A DNA stretch of 64,000 nt, taken from Schaalia hyovaginalis. GTDB lineage: Bacteria; Actinomycetota; Actinomycetes; Actinomycetales; Actinomycetaceae. The notes under the pieces were generated by a model. The model saw only the letters and a list, made by a program, of their open reading frames with translations. It ran no database searches and was not told where the DNA came from. A program made the position numbers and the translations under genes. The stretch is taken from the NCBI RefSeq assembly GCF_014208035.1, contig NZ_JACHMK010000001.1:1984001-2048000 (forward strand), read 5' to 3'. How positions within the stretch are numbered: the stretch's first letter is position 1; each line of letters begins with the position of its first letter. This document shows positions 17,501 to 25,237 of this stretch, piece after piece.

Positions 17501-17591
17501 AGGCGCCGATTCGCGCAACCTCGCGGGCTTTGCAGGTGCGATGCTCCTGATGGGCGCGGCGCTTGTGGCGACCCGGCGTCGTGTGAAGTAG
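14520..17591 (+). CDS. LPXTG-type surface protein with InlB-like B-repeat and five DUF5011-like repeats
   Basis: The ~1,023-residue exported protein has a signal peptide in the first ~32 residues (ARLLFAALFSFLLIVLPGGAHA). A large unique region (~33-400) follows, then two Listeria-Bacteroides (InlB B-type) modules near 395-540 (VVFNLDGGAVDG...GYTFMGWADD). Next come five tandem Ig-like/DUF5011-type repeats of 85 residues (~541-952) and a Pro/Gln linker. The tail is LAWTG, a hydrophobic helix and TRRRVK, the sortase signal. It is most likely an adhesin. The ATG at 14520 is preferred over an in-frame ATG at 14484 because the signal peptide follows it directly. The repeat part uses GAT/GGT/GTT-rich codons and is much lower in GC than the flanking parts. 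Confidence 0.88.
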   Translation: MRNTSRARLLFAALFSFLLIVLPGGAHATPNEAAPQNIPYTVQFWSERADYDEANVGSIGDKYEYIGLKNFTGAEGHVPGLLTVDPSGVQFPDIELATSSNPELFAKLYHLNADFTTAQNANDDSAIRPLSADKKNVYNVFFDREVYDVVFEKGNQSEYTFDPVISKNGTTYDATTNPYTVRMRFGQEFGDAWPFDKDIVNVPSEGKRGFGLTGWKIMTGESSANYLDTPPYRLTYSEFIQYAGKRATSVSRPGVSYTDHTIAMGISFNTASHPVFVDFALEGFEDGLEPRQFPVDEALSYWKSDTSWTGYSFPVPEIKGFDRVVPKKQQKAVRSQTGFDRVNATRGDAAPLTFIRTLYGTRRDTNGYLRLEYKRQKFSLFLDNDPRVPKADSDYSAENTLTVPYGQAIADLNFPTPTKPSDLGDDVVFRGWAWDSAGVSMLADSSRSMPNYNVVIHAVWDTERQVVFNLDGGAVDGSTDRISRTQFDGQTVEFPTPTRDGYTFMGWADDNTEGKTYKSTDKLKVDGNMSFTAKWDQHPDLQVKDASVAAGDDFDVKSLVVEAEDAEDGVLTDQVKLVDDGGLDVSKPGKYTVTFEVVDSAGAKATKSAVVTVNMKMVALNEAPSLEVKDASVAAGDDFDVKSLVVEAEDAEDGVLTDQVKLVDDGGLDVSKPGKYTVTFEVVDSAGAKATKSAVVTVNMKMVALNEAPSLEVKDASVAAGDDFDVKSLVVEAEDAEDGVITDRVELVDDGGLDVSKPGKYTVTFEVVDSAGAKVAKTATVTVNMKMVALNEAPSLEVKDASVAAGDEFDPVSLVVKAEDAEDGVITDRVELVDDGGLDLSKPGTYVLKFEVADSQGAKVAKTATVTVNMKMVALNEAPSLEVKDASVAAGDEFDPVSLVVKAEDAEDGVITDRVELVDDGGLDLSKPGTYVLKFEVADSQGAKVAKTATVTVEAKQTPAPGAPTDNQSGVPAPQPEPQSATQPPASSGKLAWTGADSRNLAGFAGAMLLMGAALVATRRRVK
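16146..17376 (+). repeat. Five tandem 255-bp repeats inside the surface-protein gene
   Basis: The unit boundary GTGAAGGATGCC recurs at 16146, 16401, 16656, 16911 and 17166, exactly 255 bp (85 codons) apart. Copies 1 and 2 look identical, copies 4 and 5 look identical, and copy 3 is a hybrid with a type-1 first half and a type-4 second portion. The last copy lacks the NMKMVALNEAPS linker. This pattern points to recent duplication and conversion, and the copy number may vary. Confidence 0.9.
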
Positions 17592-17608
17592 TCGCTGGCT
17601 GAAAGGAC

Positions 17609-17642
17609 TGTGCCCCTGCTTCCCTCGGGTAGTGGGGGCACA
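17609..17642 (+). terminator. Terminator of the surface-protein gene
   Basis: TGTGCCCC and GGGGCACA form an 8-bp stem with an 18-base loop, 17 bases after the stop. Confidence 0.5.
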
Positions 17643-17728
17643 CCCGACTTTCCTGCATCCCAACGATGAGAAAGCCATGTAATTGCGACGCTTATGTGTT
17701 TCTTTCCCTGTGGGGTGGAGGAGTCGAT

Positions 17729-19040
17729 TGAAGTGTCCTGGGTTTTGTTCCTGGTTTTTTGAGGGGATTGGGACATGTCTAAACCATTTCTGCCGGAGTG
17801 TAGAGTGAGGGCTCTTCGGCTTGTTGAAGATCGTGTTGATTCACAGCCAGATTTGGTTGTGAGCACGGTGATTAAAGATATTGCTCCCAAGTTAGGGGTC
17901 TCGGATAAGACACTGGATCGCTGGTGGCGTCAGGAACAAATAGAATGTGGGTGTCAGGCCTGGTGTTCCTAGTGACGTGCTGGCTGAGAATAAAAGGCTT
18001 AAACGCGAGAATCAAGAGTTGAAACGAGCCAATGAGATTTTGAAGCTGGCATCGGCTTTTTTCGTGGCAGAGCTCGACCGTCCCGGAACAAAGTGATCGC
18101 GTTTATTGATGAATATCGCAAAGATTTTAGGGGCCTGGCGGATATGCTGGGTGCTACGCGAACACCATGATGGAGTGTTTCTTACCTCTCGTGGCTATTA
18201 TGCTGCATGATCACACCCGATAGCTGCCCGTCATGTGAGTGATCAGTTACTGATCAGCGAGCTAGAGCGGATTCATAGGGAGAATTATTCAGTGTATGGG
18301 GGTCGTAAAATGTGGCACGCGATCAGACGCGAGGGCTGGGATAGTGGACGTGATCGCATAGCGAGGTTGATGCGTCAAGCCGGGCTTTGCGGTACGAGGG
18401 TGGCAGATCACCGATCACGACGAACCCAGCTCATAGCCCGGATATGCGCCCGGATTTAGTGAATCGCCGCTTCAAGGCCAGTAGGCCCCATGAGCTGTGG
18501 GTCGCTGATATTACCTATGTGCGAACCCTATCCGGCTTCGTGTACACAGCCTTCGTGACCGACGTCGTCAGCCGTAAGATCGTGGGCTGGGCAACCAGAT
18601 CAAGTATGAAAACCGAGGCACTACCGCTACAAGCACTAGAGCAGGCCATAGCATGAGCGAAACAAGACCTAGACAGGCTTATTCACCATAGTGATCACGG
18701 CTCGCAGTATGTGTCTATCGCTTATAACGAGAAGCTTACTGATTACGGGATCAAGCCTTCTACCGGCACGGTTGGCGATAGCTACGACAACGCGCTAGCC
18801 GAAACAGTTAATGGGCTGTACAAGAGCGAGCTGATCTATAGTCAATCATGGGCGTCACTCATGGATGTCGAATTCGCCACCCTGAACCGGGCGCACTGGT
18901 ACAACACACAACGCCTACACAAGGCAATCGACTACCACACACCAACAGAAATAAAGCAAATCTATTACGCTAAACGAACTACCAACACACCAGAGCCAAT
19001 AGCAACAACATAAGAAACGGAACAAAACCCAGAACGCTTC
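17729..19040 (+). mobile_element. Degenerate IS3-family insertion sequence (IS-A)
   Basis: The left terminal repeat starts TGAAGTGTCCTGGG and the right one reads ...CCCAGAACGCTTC (19019-19040). The inner 14-15 bases are perfectly inverted (CTGGGTTTTGTTCC). The last base of the right end (A) appears at 20492, because a second IS has inserted into this tip. The transposase genes inside are broken. No target duplication is obvious. Confidence 0.85.
17775..19013 (+). pseudogene. IS3-family transposase OrfA/OrfB remnants of IS-A
   Basis: OrfA starts at ATG 17775 (helix-turn-helix, LGVSDKTLDRWW) but loses frame near 17945. Its leucine-zipper end ([21 protein letters not shown]) continues in another frame. 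OrfB shows the HTH_21 and DDE core in pieces: YSVYGGRKMWHAIRREG, then ADITYVRT (first Asp), HHSDHGSQYVS (second Asp) and YDNALAETVNGLYKSEL (Glu). These are split by frame changes near 18145 and 18400 and by a TGA at 18654-18656. The catalytic residues persist but no continuous enzyme can be made, so the element needs a helper to move. Confidence 0.85.
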
Positions 19041-19073
19041 TGTACTGAACCCCAATTCTTGGACAGTGTGATT

Positions 19074-19922
19074 CTATCCGATGGTGGTTAGTGCGTGTTG
19101 CCGGTATTCGTTTGGGGTCATCCCTCCGAGCCGTTCTTGCATACGCTCAGTGTTGTACCACTGTATGTACTCGTCAATCGCTGCGCGTAGCTCGCTGATG
19201 GAAGCGAATGAGTCATTGTTGAACATTTCTTCTTTCAAGTGAGAAAAGAAGTTCTCCATCACGGAGTTATCGTAACAATTGCCCTTACGGCTCATGGATT
19301 GAACGCACTGATGCTCAACTAGCTGACTGATCCATGACTGGTGCTGATAGTGATAACCCTGATCAGTATGAACAAGAACACCTTCAGGATCACCCGCTAC
19401 ACGAAAAGCCTTTTTCAGGCTCAACGCGGACACTTTCGTTGTAGAAGACACCGAAAGAGTGTGAGCAAGAATCGAATGATCACACAAATCCATCACCGGA
19501 GACAAATACAGCTTCTGCCCCGAGATCTGGAACTGGGTAATATCGGAGACCCATTGTTGATTCGGCTTTTCCGTGGCAAACCGCCGATCTAAATGATTAT
19601 CAGCCCGACGTGACGTTGTACCGCGGTAAGAGTTGTAACACTTACGCTTCCTCGTTTTAGAGCGTAAACCGAGCTGCCTCATCAACTTAGCAACAAGCTT
19701 GCGCGACACACACCACCCATCACGCAGCAGCTGAAGCCGAACACGGCGATAACCATAACGCTGATGGCTTTTATCGAAAATCTTCCGAATCGCCTGTTTC
19801 AACTTCACATGCCGGTCCTGAGCCTGCATCTGCCCCAGCTGATAATAGAACGTCGATCGCGCCAGATTGGCTACCTGTAACAGTACCGGCAACGGGTATT
19901 CAGATCTGAGAGTGGCAACCAC
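19074..19922 (-). CDS. IS150-group transposase, OrfB part
   Basis: The 282-residue DDE integrase-core protein has an HTH_21 segment (HQRYGYRRVRLQLLRDG) and then rve motifs. The first Asp is in WVSDITQF, the second in VHTDQGYHYQH and the Glu in YDNSVMENFFSHLKEE, all with family spacing. The usual C-terminal YIQWYNTERMQERLGGMTP is present. It is probably made mainly as an OrfAB fusion: the frame is open upstream of its ATG into the end of orfA, and a run of six A (19964-19969 on the complement) offers a -1 slippage site. Confidence 0.92.
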   Translation of the reverse strand: MVATLRSEYPLPVLLQVANLARSTFYYQLGQMQAQDRHVKLKQAIRKIFDKSHQRYGYRRVRLQLLRDGWCVSRKLVAKLMRQLGLRSKTRKRKCYNSYRGTTSRRADNHLDRRFATEKPNQQWVSDITQFQISGQKLYLSPVMDLCDHSILAHTLSVSSTTKVSALSLKKAFRVAGDPEGVLVHTDQGYHYQHQSWISQLVEHQCVQSMSRKGNCYDNSVMENFFSHLKEEMFNNDSFASISELRAAIDEYIQWYNTERMQERLGGMTPNEYRQHALTTIG

Positions 19923-19930
19923 ACGGGTTT

Positions 19931-20431
19931 TCAGCCTTGCCCCTGATCCCTCAGATCTCGTAATTTTTTCAAATACGATACCTCTGCTTTTAACCTCGTA
20001 TTCTCCTCAATTAACGCAGCATCCGGAACCGTCGCGCTCCTCTCGGGATCAGGGCTAGCAATCAACGTTTTCAGCTTCCTACCACGCCTTTTTGGGCGTA
20101 AGCCCTCATCACCAGCTAAACGCCACACCCGCACCCAGGAATACACGATATCAACCGAAGAAAAATTAAACTCTGCCGCCAACTGCCTCGCACTCTCACC
20201 AGCAAGAAAACGAGCAACAACCGAGCGCTTGAACTCCCACGAGTAAACAGCTTTCGTATCACCTGCCACAAGCGCCATTCTCCCATGCAGAACCCACCTG
20301 TCATAAAGAAGATTCACCGGCCGAAACGGCAACCCAAGTTTTCTCGCTGTGGCTCGAGAGCCATACCCCGCCTCAAACGAATCAACAGCCGCCTCTCGCT
20401 GCTCCACCGACAACGAACTATCAGGACGCAT
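19931..20431 (-). CDS. IS150-group transposase, OrfA part
   Basis: The 166-residue DNA-binding subunit has two helix-turn-helix units (YGSRATARKLGLP and ESARQLAAEFNFSS) and a C-terminal leucine-zipper-like helix (ALIEENTRLKAEVSYLKKL). I start it at ATG 20431 (MRPDSSLSVEQR) rather than further upstream in the terminal repeat. It ends 8 bases before the orfB ATG, with the A6 slippery run inside its last codons. Confidence 0.9.
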   Translation of the reverse strand: MRPDSSLSVEQREAAVDSFEAGYGSRATARKLGLPFRPVNLLYDRWVLHGRMALVAGDTKAVYSWEFKRSVVARFLAGESARQLAAEFNFSSVDIVYSWVRVWRLAGDEGLRPKRRGRKLKTLIASPDPERSATVPDAALIEENTRLKAEVSYLKKLRDLRDQGQG

Positions 20432-20488
20432 AACACCCCCTACCCTAAAACTGAACAAATAACCGTCCAACTTTCAGGGTTCAGTACA

Positions 20489-20917
20489 TTCATAGGTCGC
20501 ATGATCTGTGAAGTCAAGACCGGGAATATAATGTCTGATTCTCGACGCCTTCTTATCGTCGAGCCGCTGCCAATCCAACGTTTATCCATGTTCTTGTTTG
20601 ATTTGAGTCGACGACGAATACAATTCGTCAAAGAGTGTGGTTAACCGCAAAACTAGTCGACCACGTTTTCAGCATCGCACATTCACTGCAAAGCACGTAT
20701 CTAGCGGACGAGACAATACCCATTTGTTTGAGGATCAACGCATTGTCGTCTTCCTCTATACGGCGCTATCACTACTCGGATTCCGAAGAAGGAACAGGAT
20801 CCGAAAGACATTGAGGAGCTACGGGCAACGAACTTCTTATTCTTCAATCCACGTCACAGAGATGTCGCTATACTGACTCTAAAGGCAAATGCCACCACCT
20901 AATCTCAAGGAGTTATT
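20489..20917 (+). promoter_or_regulatory. Intergenic stretch before the SDR gene with a possible -10 element
   Basis: No gene is supported in 20,489-20,917. The DNA is AT-richer than the host. TATACT at 20869-20874 is a good -10 candidate about 45 bases before the GTG start; the -35 partner is weak. CTCAAGGAG at 20904-20912 is a strong ribosome site for the following gene. Confidence 0.4.
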
Positions 20918-21781
20918 GTGGGAGTTTATGTAGTAACCGGAGTCGCATCCGGAATGGGTAAAGCAACCGCTAATCATCTTCGCTGGGCAGGCCACCGCGT
21001 CATCGGTATTGACCTCCACTATGCTGATATCACCGTAGATCTTTCCACGAAGGAAGGGCGCGATGAGGCAATCGCAAAAATCCACGAGATGAGTGGCGGG
21101 CGCCTCGAAGGTGCCGCCCTTGCCGCTGGTCTCGGCCCGATCCCTGGACGCGAAGAGCTCATCGCGAAGGTAAACTATTGGGGCGTCGTTGAGCTACTCG
21201 AAGGTATCCGCGATCTGCTCGCCGAAGGTATCGATTCGAAGGTCGTCGTCTTCTCCTCTAACTCGACCACCACAGTTCCCGGACTGCCGAAGGAACTCAT
21301 CCAGGCATTCAACGATCGTGACCTCGATCGAGTACTCGAAGTCGCCAAGTCGACCCACAGTCCGGCAACCGCGATCTACGCAGGTTCCAAGACTGCACTA
21401 GCACACTGGGTCCGATCGACCGCTACCAAGATGGAATGGGCCGGATCAGGAATCCGCCTCAACGCACTCGCACCCGGCGCTATCCGCACTCCGATGATCG
21501 ACAAGCAGCTTGCCACCCCAGAAACCGCGCAGGCTGTCCTCGACTTCCCTGTTCCAGTCGGCGGATTCGGCAATCCTGAAGACATCGCACAATGGGTGAT
21601 CTTCATGCTCTCCCCTGCCGCTAACTTCCTCTGTGGCTCGGTTATCTTCCTTGACGGCGGTACCGATGCGTGGTTCCGCGCCAACGACTACCCCGGGCCA
21701 ATCCAGCCGGAGGATATCGGCAAATACAAGGAACGTCTAGCGGAATACCAGGCTTACCGCAAGGAGCGCGACGGCGAATAA
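20918..21781 (+). CDS. Short-chain dehydrogenase/reductase (SDR)
   Basis: The 287-residue classical SDR has the NAD(P)-binding TGVASGMGKATA at the N-terminus and an acidic Asp at the end of strand 2 (GIDLHYAD), which favours NAD. A Ser in FSSNS precedes the YAGSK active-site Tyr/Lys pair, and LAPGAIRTPM and FLDGGTDAWF follow. It resembles 3-alpha-hydroxysteroid dehydrogenase/carbonyl-reductase-type SDRs, but the substrate is unknown. The GTG start has an AAGGAG site 5 bases upstream. Its GC content is well below that of the core genes here, and it lies between IS-B and the ssrA element, so it was probably acquired. Confidence 0.9.
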   Translation: MGVYVVTGVASGMGKATANHLRWAGHRVIGIDLHYADITVDLSTKEGRDEAIAKIHEMSGGRLEGAALAAGLGPIPGREELIAKVNYWGVVELLEGIRDLLAEGIDSKVVVFSSNSTTTVPGLPKELIQAFNDRDLDRVLEVAKSTHSPATAIYAGSKTALAHWVRSTATKMEWAGSGIRLNALAPGAIRTPMIDKQLATPETAQAVLDFPVPVGGFGNPEDIAQWVIFMLSPAANFLCGSVIFLDGGTDAWFRANDYPGPIQPEDIGKYKERLAEYQAYRKERDGE

Positions 21782-21802
21782 AGCGAAATTCTCTTACGAT
21801 GT

Positions 21803-21838
21803 AGTCCCAGGCTCAGCATATTGAGCCTGGGACTTTTC
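21803..21838 (+). terminator. Rho-independent terminator of the SDR gene
   Basis: A 13-bp perfect stem (AGTCCCAGGCTCA / TGAGCCTGGGACT) with a 6-base loop is followed by TTTT, 21 bases after the stop. Confidence 0.9.
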
Positions 21839-22339
21839 AAAAGTTCCTGTTGAACTGGTACAACGACGTCATCTTTTCAACGACCGTCATCCGTTGACTG
21901 GGGCGTGCCCATGAAGAAACGACAGATGCAGTGTGCACACAACACCACCACCGATGCGATCCCGAAGCAAGCCAGTGGTTCTCAGTCCCATAACAGCAAT
22001 CACTAAACGTGAGGCAAGCTATTTGGCACTCCAGTGAGGTTACAAGAGACGCGAGTCTCACAAGACGAACAACTAAAAGCCTCCCAGAAGACACTATAAC
22101 TTGTGACGCCTACCATGAACCTTTTGACGTAGGCCCATACTTTTTGACGCCACCCCGGCTCAAGTCGCCCCGGACTGGTCAAACACCAGAATCTCACCGT
22201 CACGGGTCGTGACCAATACCGACCCCAATCGTCGCAACAAAACAAAGAACCCCTCGAATCTCGCGAAATACCTTGTAAAACGCGGAACCCAAGGGGTTCA
22301 GTTCGTACTCACATCTTCGTATCAAAAGTCGAGTACACA
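21839..22339. other. Non-coding stretch between the SDR gene and the integrated element
   Basis: I see no supported gene. GC is low. A loose inverted repeat (GAACCCCT ... AGGGGTTC, about 22248-22302) sits near the element boundary. Before insertion this would have been the DNA downstream of ssrA. Confidence 0.4.
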
Positions 22340-22356
22340 TGGTGGAGATGGGGGGA
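22340..22356. repeat. Distal attachment site (copy of the ssrA 3' end)
   Basis: TGGTGGAGATGGGGGGA is identical to 28863-28879. The bases beyond it differ from ssrA, so this is the displaced copy made by site-specific recombination. Confidence 0.9.
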
Positions 22357-22496
22357 CTCTCCAAATCGCCAATTTTGGGCACTTTTCGGATTGGTGCGAT
22401 CGCGCCGATTTCTTCACTTTTCGTTGGAATCGCGCGGGATTCCTACTTCGCGCTATAGCCCACCGAGTCCCACCGAATGCTAGGATTCCCCTTGGA

Positions 22497-22533
22497 GATG
22501 TAGCACGTAGGTAGCACCCCCCAACGTGCTACT
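22497..22533. repeat. Arm-type integrase sites, left end
   Basis: A 21-bp sequence containing GATGTAGCACGTAGGTAGCAC occurs here (22497-22517) and again at 28800-28820, 60-160 bases inside the two att copies. ACGTGCTAC (inverted) follows at 22523-22531 and GATGTAGCACGA at 22609. The repeated GTAGCACG core is what arm-binding sites of lambda-type integrases look like. Confidence 0.7.
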
Positions 22534-22575
22534 AACCCCGACTTTTCCGCATGATTCCAATAACAGGGTGAGGAG

Positions 22576-23916
22576 ATGGGTTTCATGTCCACCCCCCATC
22601 AGGGCCGAGATGTAGCACGAAACGCCGATAATCACGGATCAGGCCCCTCTCAGGGCAAGAGGCGCGGCCGCCGCCCGAAGCGATGGACCGGCTTCGGGAG
22701 CCGGAAGCAACTCAACTCCGGACGTTGGCAAGCCTCATTCCCCGATCCGACATGGACCGGGGACGGCAGGGCCCCGCGCATCCTCGCACCCCACACGTTC
22801 CGCCTTCAGGGCGAGGCCGAGCAATGGCTCATCAAGGTGGGGGCCGAGGTCGCCGCCGGGACATGGAAGCACCCCGATGCTGTCAAGGCCGCACAGATCA
22901 AGGAGGCCCGCGACGCCGAGGCACGTGAAATGACCGTCGAGGAATGGGGCACCGAGTACATCAGGTACGGACGCGAGGTCATGAAGTGGGCACGCAAGAC
23001 CATTCAGAAGCGTGAGGGGATCCTCGAGAATCACGTGTACCCGACGTTCAAGACAATGCGCATCGTTGACGTGACCGACGAGGACGTGACTGAGTGGTAT
23101 CAGCGCCTTCCCGACGGCGTGAAGGCGACGTGCTATCAGACGATGAACGCGATGATGAACCTTGGCGTGAAGTCGAAGAAGTGCCCACTCACATCCAACC
23201 CGTGCCAAGTGCCACGAGGGGGCAAGCCGATCCCCGTCAAGCCACCGAAGTACCTGTTCGCGGATCATGAGATCGACGCGATCGCCGACGCGATCTATCC
23301 GCGTGGCCGGGCCCTCGTCATCCTCGAAGCCGATGCCGGACTCAGGATCAATGAGGCGCTTGCCCTCACCCGTGATTGCATTGACCTCGACACCGTGAAG
23401 CGCACCGGCGTCGTCCACGTCCTCCACTCCCTCCACCGAGAAGGGAGCGGCCTCGCACTCGGGGCCACGAAGACACACAAGCGCCGCGACGTGTACCTAG
23501 CCGCCGACACCGTGGACGCGCTCGCGGCTCACTTGGAAGAGTTCACGGGCCCGGGTTTGAAGTCCCCCGTGTTCACGACGGCCACTCGCCCAGATTCGTT
23601 CATGCGCGACAACACGGCGACGAAGTGGCTTGAGACCGCCCTCAAGGCTGCCGAGGTACAGATTCCCGAGGACCGTTCGGCGGGGTGGCACGCCTTCCGG
23701 CATTACTCGGCGACGCGCTTCGGTCAGGCGGGCGCGACGACGGCGGCCCTCCTCGACCGCTATGGGTGGACGAAACCGGAAATGGCGATGCGCTACCAGC
23801 GTCAGGACGCCGACTATCAACAAGAGATCGTGTCGAACATGGCCGAGCGTCGGCGCGCGAATACGACGGGAGAGGTCGCCGACCTCGACGAGGCAAGGAA
23901 GAGGCTCCGGGCATGA
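22576..23916 (+). CDS. Tyrosine-recombinase integrase of the ssrA element
   Basis: The 446-residue phage-type integrase has an N-terminal AP2-like arm-binding region (~35-100) and a SAM-like core-binding domain (~118-205, MTVEEWGTEYIRYG). The catalytic domain shows Arg257 (AGLRINEAL), His372-x-x-Arg375 (WHAFRHYSATRFG) and Tyr407 (MAMRYQR). It should cut and rejoin the ssrA acceptor-stem site. The ATG at 22576 has GTGAGGAG just before it; a second in-frame ATG is at 22585. Arm-site repeats flank its 5' end, which suggests self-regulation. Its last bases overlap the next gene (ATGA). Confidence 0.95.
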   Translation: MGFMSTPHQGRDVARNADNHGSGPSQGKRRGRRPKRWTGFGSRKQLNSGRWQASFPDPTWTGDGRAPRILAPHTFRLQGEAEQWLIKVGAEVAAGTWKHPDAVKAAQIKEARDAEAREMTVEEWGTEYIRYGREVMKWARKTIQKREGILENHVYPTFKTMRIVDVTDEDVTEWYQRLPDGVKATCYQTMNAMMNLGVKSKKCPLTSNPCQVPRGGKPIPVKPPKYLFADHEIDAIADAIYPRGRALVILEADAGLRINEALALTRDCIDLDTVKRTGVVHVLHSLHREGSGLALGATKTHKRRDVYLAADTVDALAAHLEEFTGPGLKSPVFTTATRPDSFMRDNTATKWLETALKAAEVQIPEDRSAGWHAFRHYSATRFGQAGATTAALLDRYGWTKPEMAMRYQRQDADYQQEIVSNMAERRRANTTGEVADLDEARKRLRA

Positions 23917-24845
23917 GCGTTGATCGCGTCGATATTATTTGCGATCGCGGAATCTGGCACGCTCGAAACGGAAGCAATGAACGGCGCGCTTCGATCCTCG
24001 CTCGATTCGTTCCCGAAGAGGATCCCAAGGCGCAGGACGTTCCCGGGTGGCGTCTCGTCCTCAAAGAGCCGCGCGGGGGAACACCTGGGGCGATTGCGCG
24101 TGCGACTCACGACCGTTCGCAAGCGCCGAAGCTCTTCGGATGTATCGGCATTGATGAGCACGGAGAAATCAAGGAAGGCTTGATTCCCGAAGTACAGGTA
24201 TTCCCCTGCATGTGCGGTTGGCCGACGTTCGCGATGCCTGAGGTCGCCGATCTGGCCAAACTACTTGACCGAGCGCGCTCGCGGGGGGAGAGGACGATTC
24301 ACGTCGACGACCTCAATCGACTTGCTCCCAATGGCGCTTTCCTCGCGTTCTATCAGCCCGCGCCCCTATCCGAGTGGGAGACCTTCGCCCGACTCTCGTC
24401 AACGAAGAGTCGCGTTCCAGTTGAGCCACCGTACGATTCCGAGTGCTTCGCTCTTAAAGATCGTGACGGAAGGTGGTTGCAAGTGGTGTGTGACGGCGGT
24501 CCGAACGGAAGTCCATGGCACCATCGGCACGGCGCGCGAGTTATCGCCGCACTTCAAGGCGATTGGGCGGACGAGTACGGCGCCCACTATGGAATTAGTG
24601 GCGGCAAGCGAGAGGGCTATGACGAAGAAGCCGAGACTCCATATGTCATGTTGGATCAAGTTAACATGGGCGGCTGGGGTGTCGAGGACTGGGAGACGAC
24701 CTACGCTCTGCACCCGTGCTCATGTGGGCGAGAGTTCCCGACGATGAAGCGGGAGAGGTTTCACAGGGTTATCGAAGCCCTAGCGGCCCGTCACTGCTAC
24801 TGCATCAGCGTCGACACATTCATGAGAGCCGTTGCCCTTTCGTGA
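23913..24845 (+). CDS. Unknown element protein with two CxCG blocks
   Basis: I do not recognise this 310-residue soluble protein. It looks internally duplicated. Each half contains a Cys-x-Cys-Gly block followed by a similar helix: VFPCMCGWPTF...VADLAKLLDRAR and LHPCSCGREFP...FHRVIEALAARHCYC. These Cys pairs could bind zinc. The start codon overlaps the integrase stop (ATGA), so it is translationally coupled to integrase. It is the largest gene of the element without a core mobile function, hence a candidate cargo or control gene. Confidence 0.7.
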   Translation: MSVDRVDIICDRGIWHARNGSNERRASILARFVPEEDPKAQDVPGWRLVLKEPRGGTPGAIARATHDRSQAPKLFGCIGIDEHGEIKEGLIPEVQVFPCMCGWPTFAMPEVADLAKLLDRARSRGERTIHVDDLNRLAPNGAFLAFYQPAPLSEWETFARLSSTKSRVPVEPPYDSECFALKDRDGRWLQVVCDGGPNGSPWHHRHGARVIAALQGDWADEYGAHYGISGGKREGYDEEAETPYVMLDQVNMGGWGVEDWETTYALHPCSCGREFPTMKRERFHRVIEALAARHCYCISVDTFMRAVALS

Positions 24846-24898
24846 GCGTCTAGCGCACGCCGTGGCGCCCCGTGGGATACGATGTCGGGTAGCCGGTT

Positions 24899-25009
24899 GG
24901 GAACGGGCTTAACAGGTTCCCAGCACTCCCCTAGTAGGTGGGGCAGTGACAGCCGAATGAACACCCCTCGTGGTGTTGGCTCACTGCACCCTGAAAGGGG
25001 AGTTCTTTC
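24899..25009 (+). promoter_or_regulatory. Structured leader before the xis-rep operon
   Basis: The stretch holds three successive inverted repeats. GGGAAC...GTTCCC is at 24899-24921, and CACTCCCC...GGGGCAGTG follows. The third is AGCC...AACACC-CCTCG-TGGTGTT...GGCT, just before the GGGGAG ribosome site. TACGAT at 24878 is a possible -10. The GTTCCC hexamer is the one clustered in the end of the rep-like gene, so one protein may bind both. Regulation by RNA folding is equally possible. Confidence 0.5.
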
Positions 25010-25237
25010 ATGTCTGCACCGAAGTCCCAAGCCGGGCCCCGGACCGCGTTCGTCACCGTTGACGACTTCGCCAAAGCCCTATCCGTTTCACCCTCGACCG
25101 TCCGAAACGCGATCAACCGTGGAGAGGTCCACACGATCCGGTTCGCGCGCGCCGTCCGGATCCCCATCAGCGAGTTCGAGCGCCTCGGGTACGGAATCCC
25201 CGCGTTCCTACTCTCCGAGAACGGAGAGGCGGCGTGA
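25010..25237 (+). CDS. Excisionase-like helix-turn-helix protein
   Basis: This 75-residue protein has a MerR-like winged HTH of the excisionase (HTH_17) type: VTVDDFAKALSVSPSTVRNAINRGEVHTIRFARAVRIPISEFERLG. Such proteins bend att DNA and steer the integrase toward excision, and may also repress promoters. It has a strong AAAGGGGAG site and is the first gene of a chain coupled by 4-bp overlaps to the next three genes. Confidence 0.85.
   Translation: MSAPKSQAGPRTAFVTVDDFAKALSVSPSTVRNAINRGEVHTIRFARAVRIPISEFERLGYGIPAFLLSENGEAA

Larger units (their letters stand above)
19041..20488 (-). mobile_element. Intact IS3-family (IS150-group) insertion sequence (IS-B)
   Basis: The 1,448-bp element has imperfect terminal inverted repeats beginning TGTACTGAACCC at both ends, with a second matching block TTGGAC. 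The flanks share TTC (19038-19040 and 20489-20491), a likely 3-bp target duplication. It sits inside the very tip of IS-A's right repeat, so it arrived later. Both open reading frames look intact, so it may be active. Confidence 0.9.

Noticed and set aside
15855..17678. 607-codon minus-strand frame opposite the adhesin repeats
   Set aside because: Its repetitive His/Ile/Leu/Arg composition is just the complement of the 255-bp repeats; no start signal or homology.
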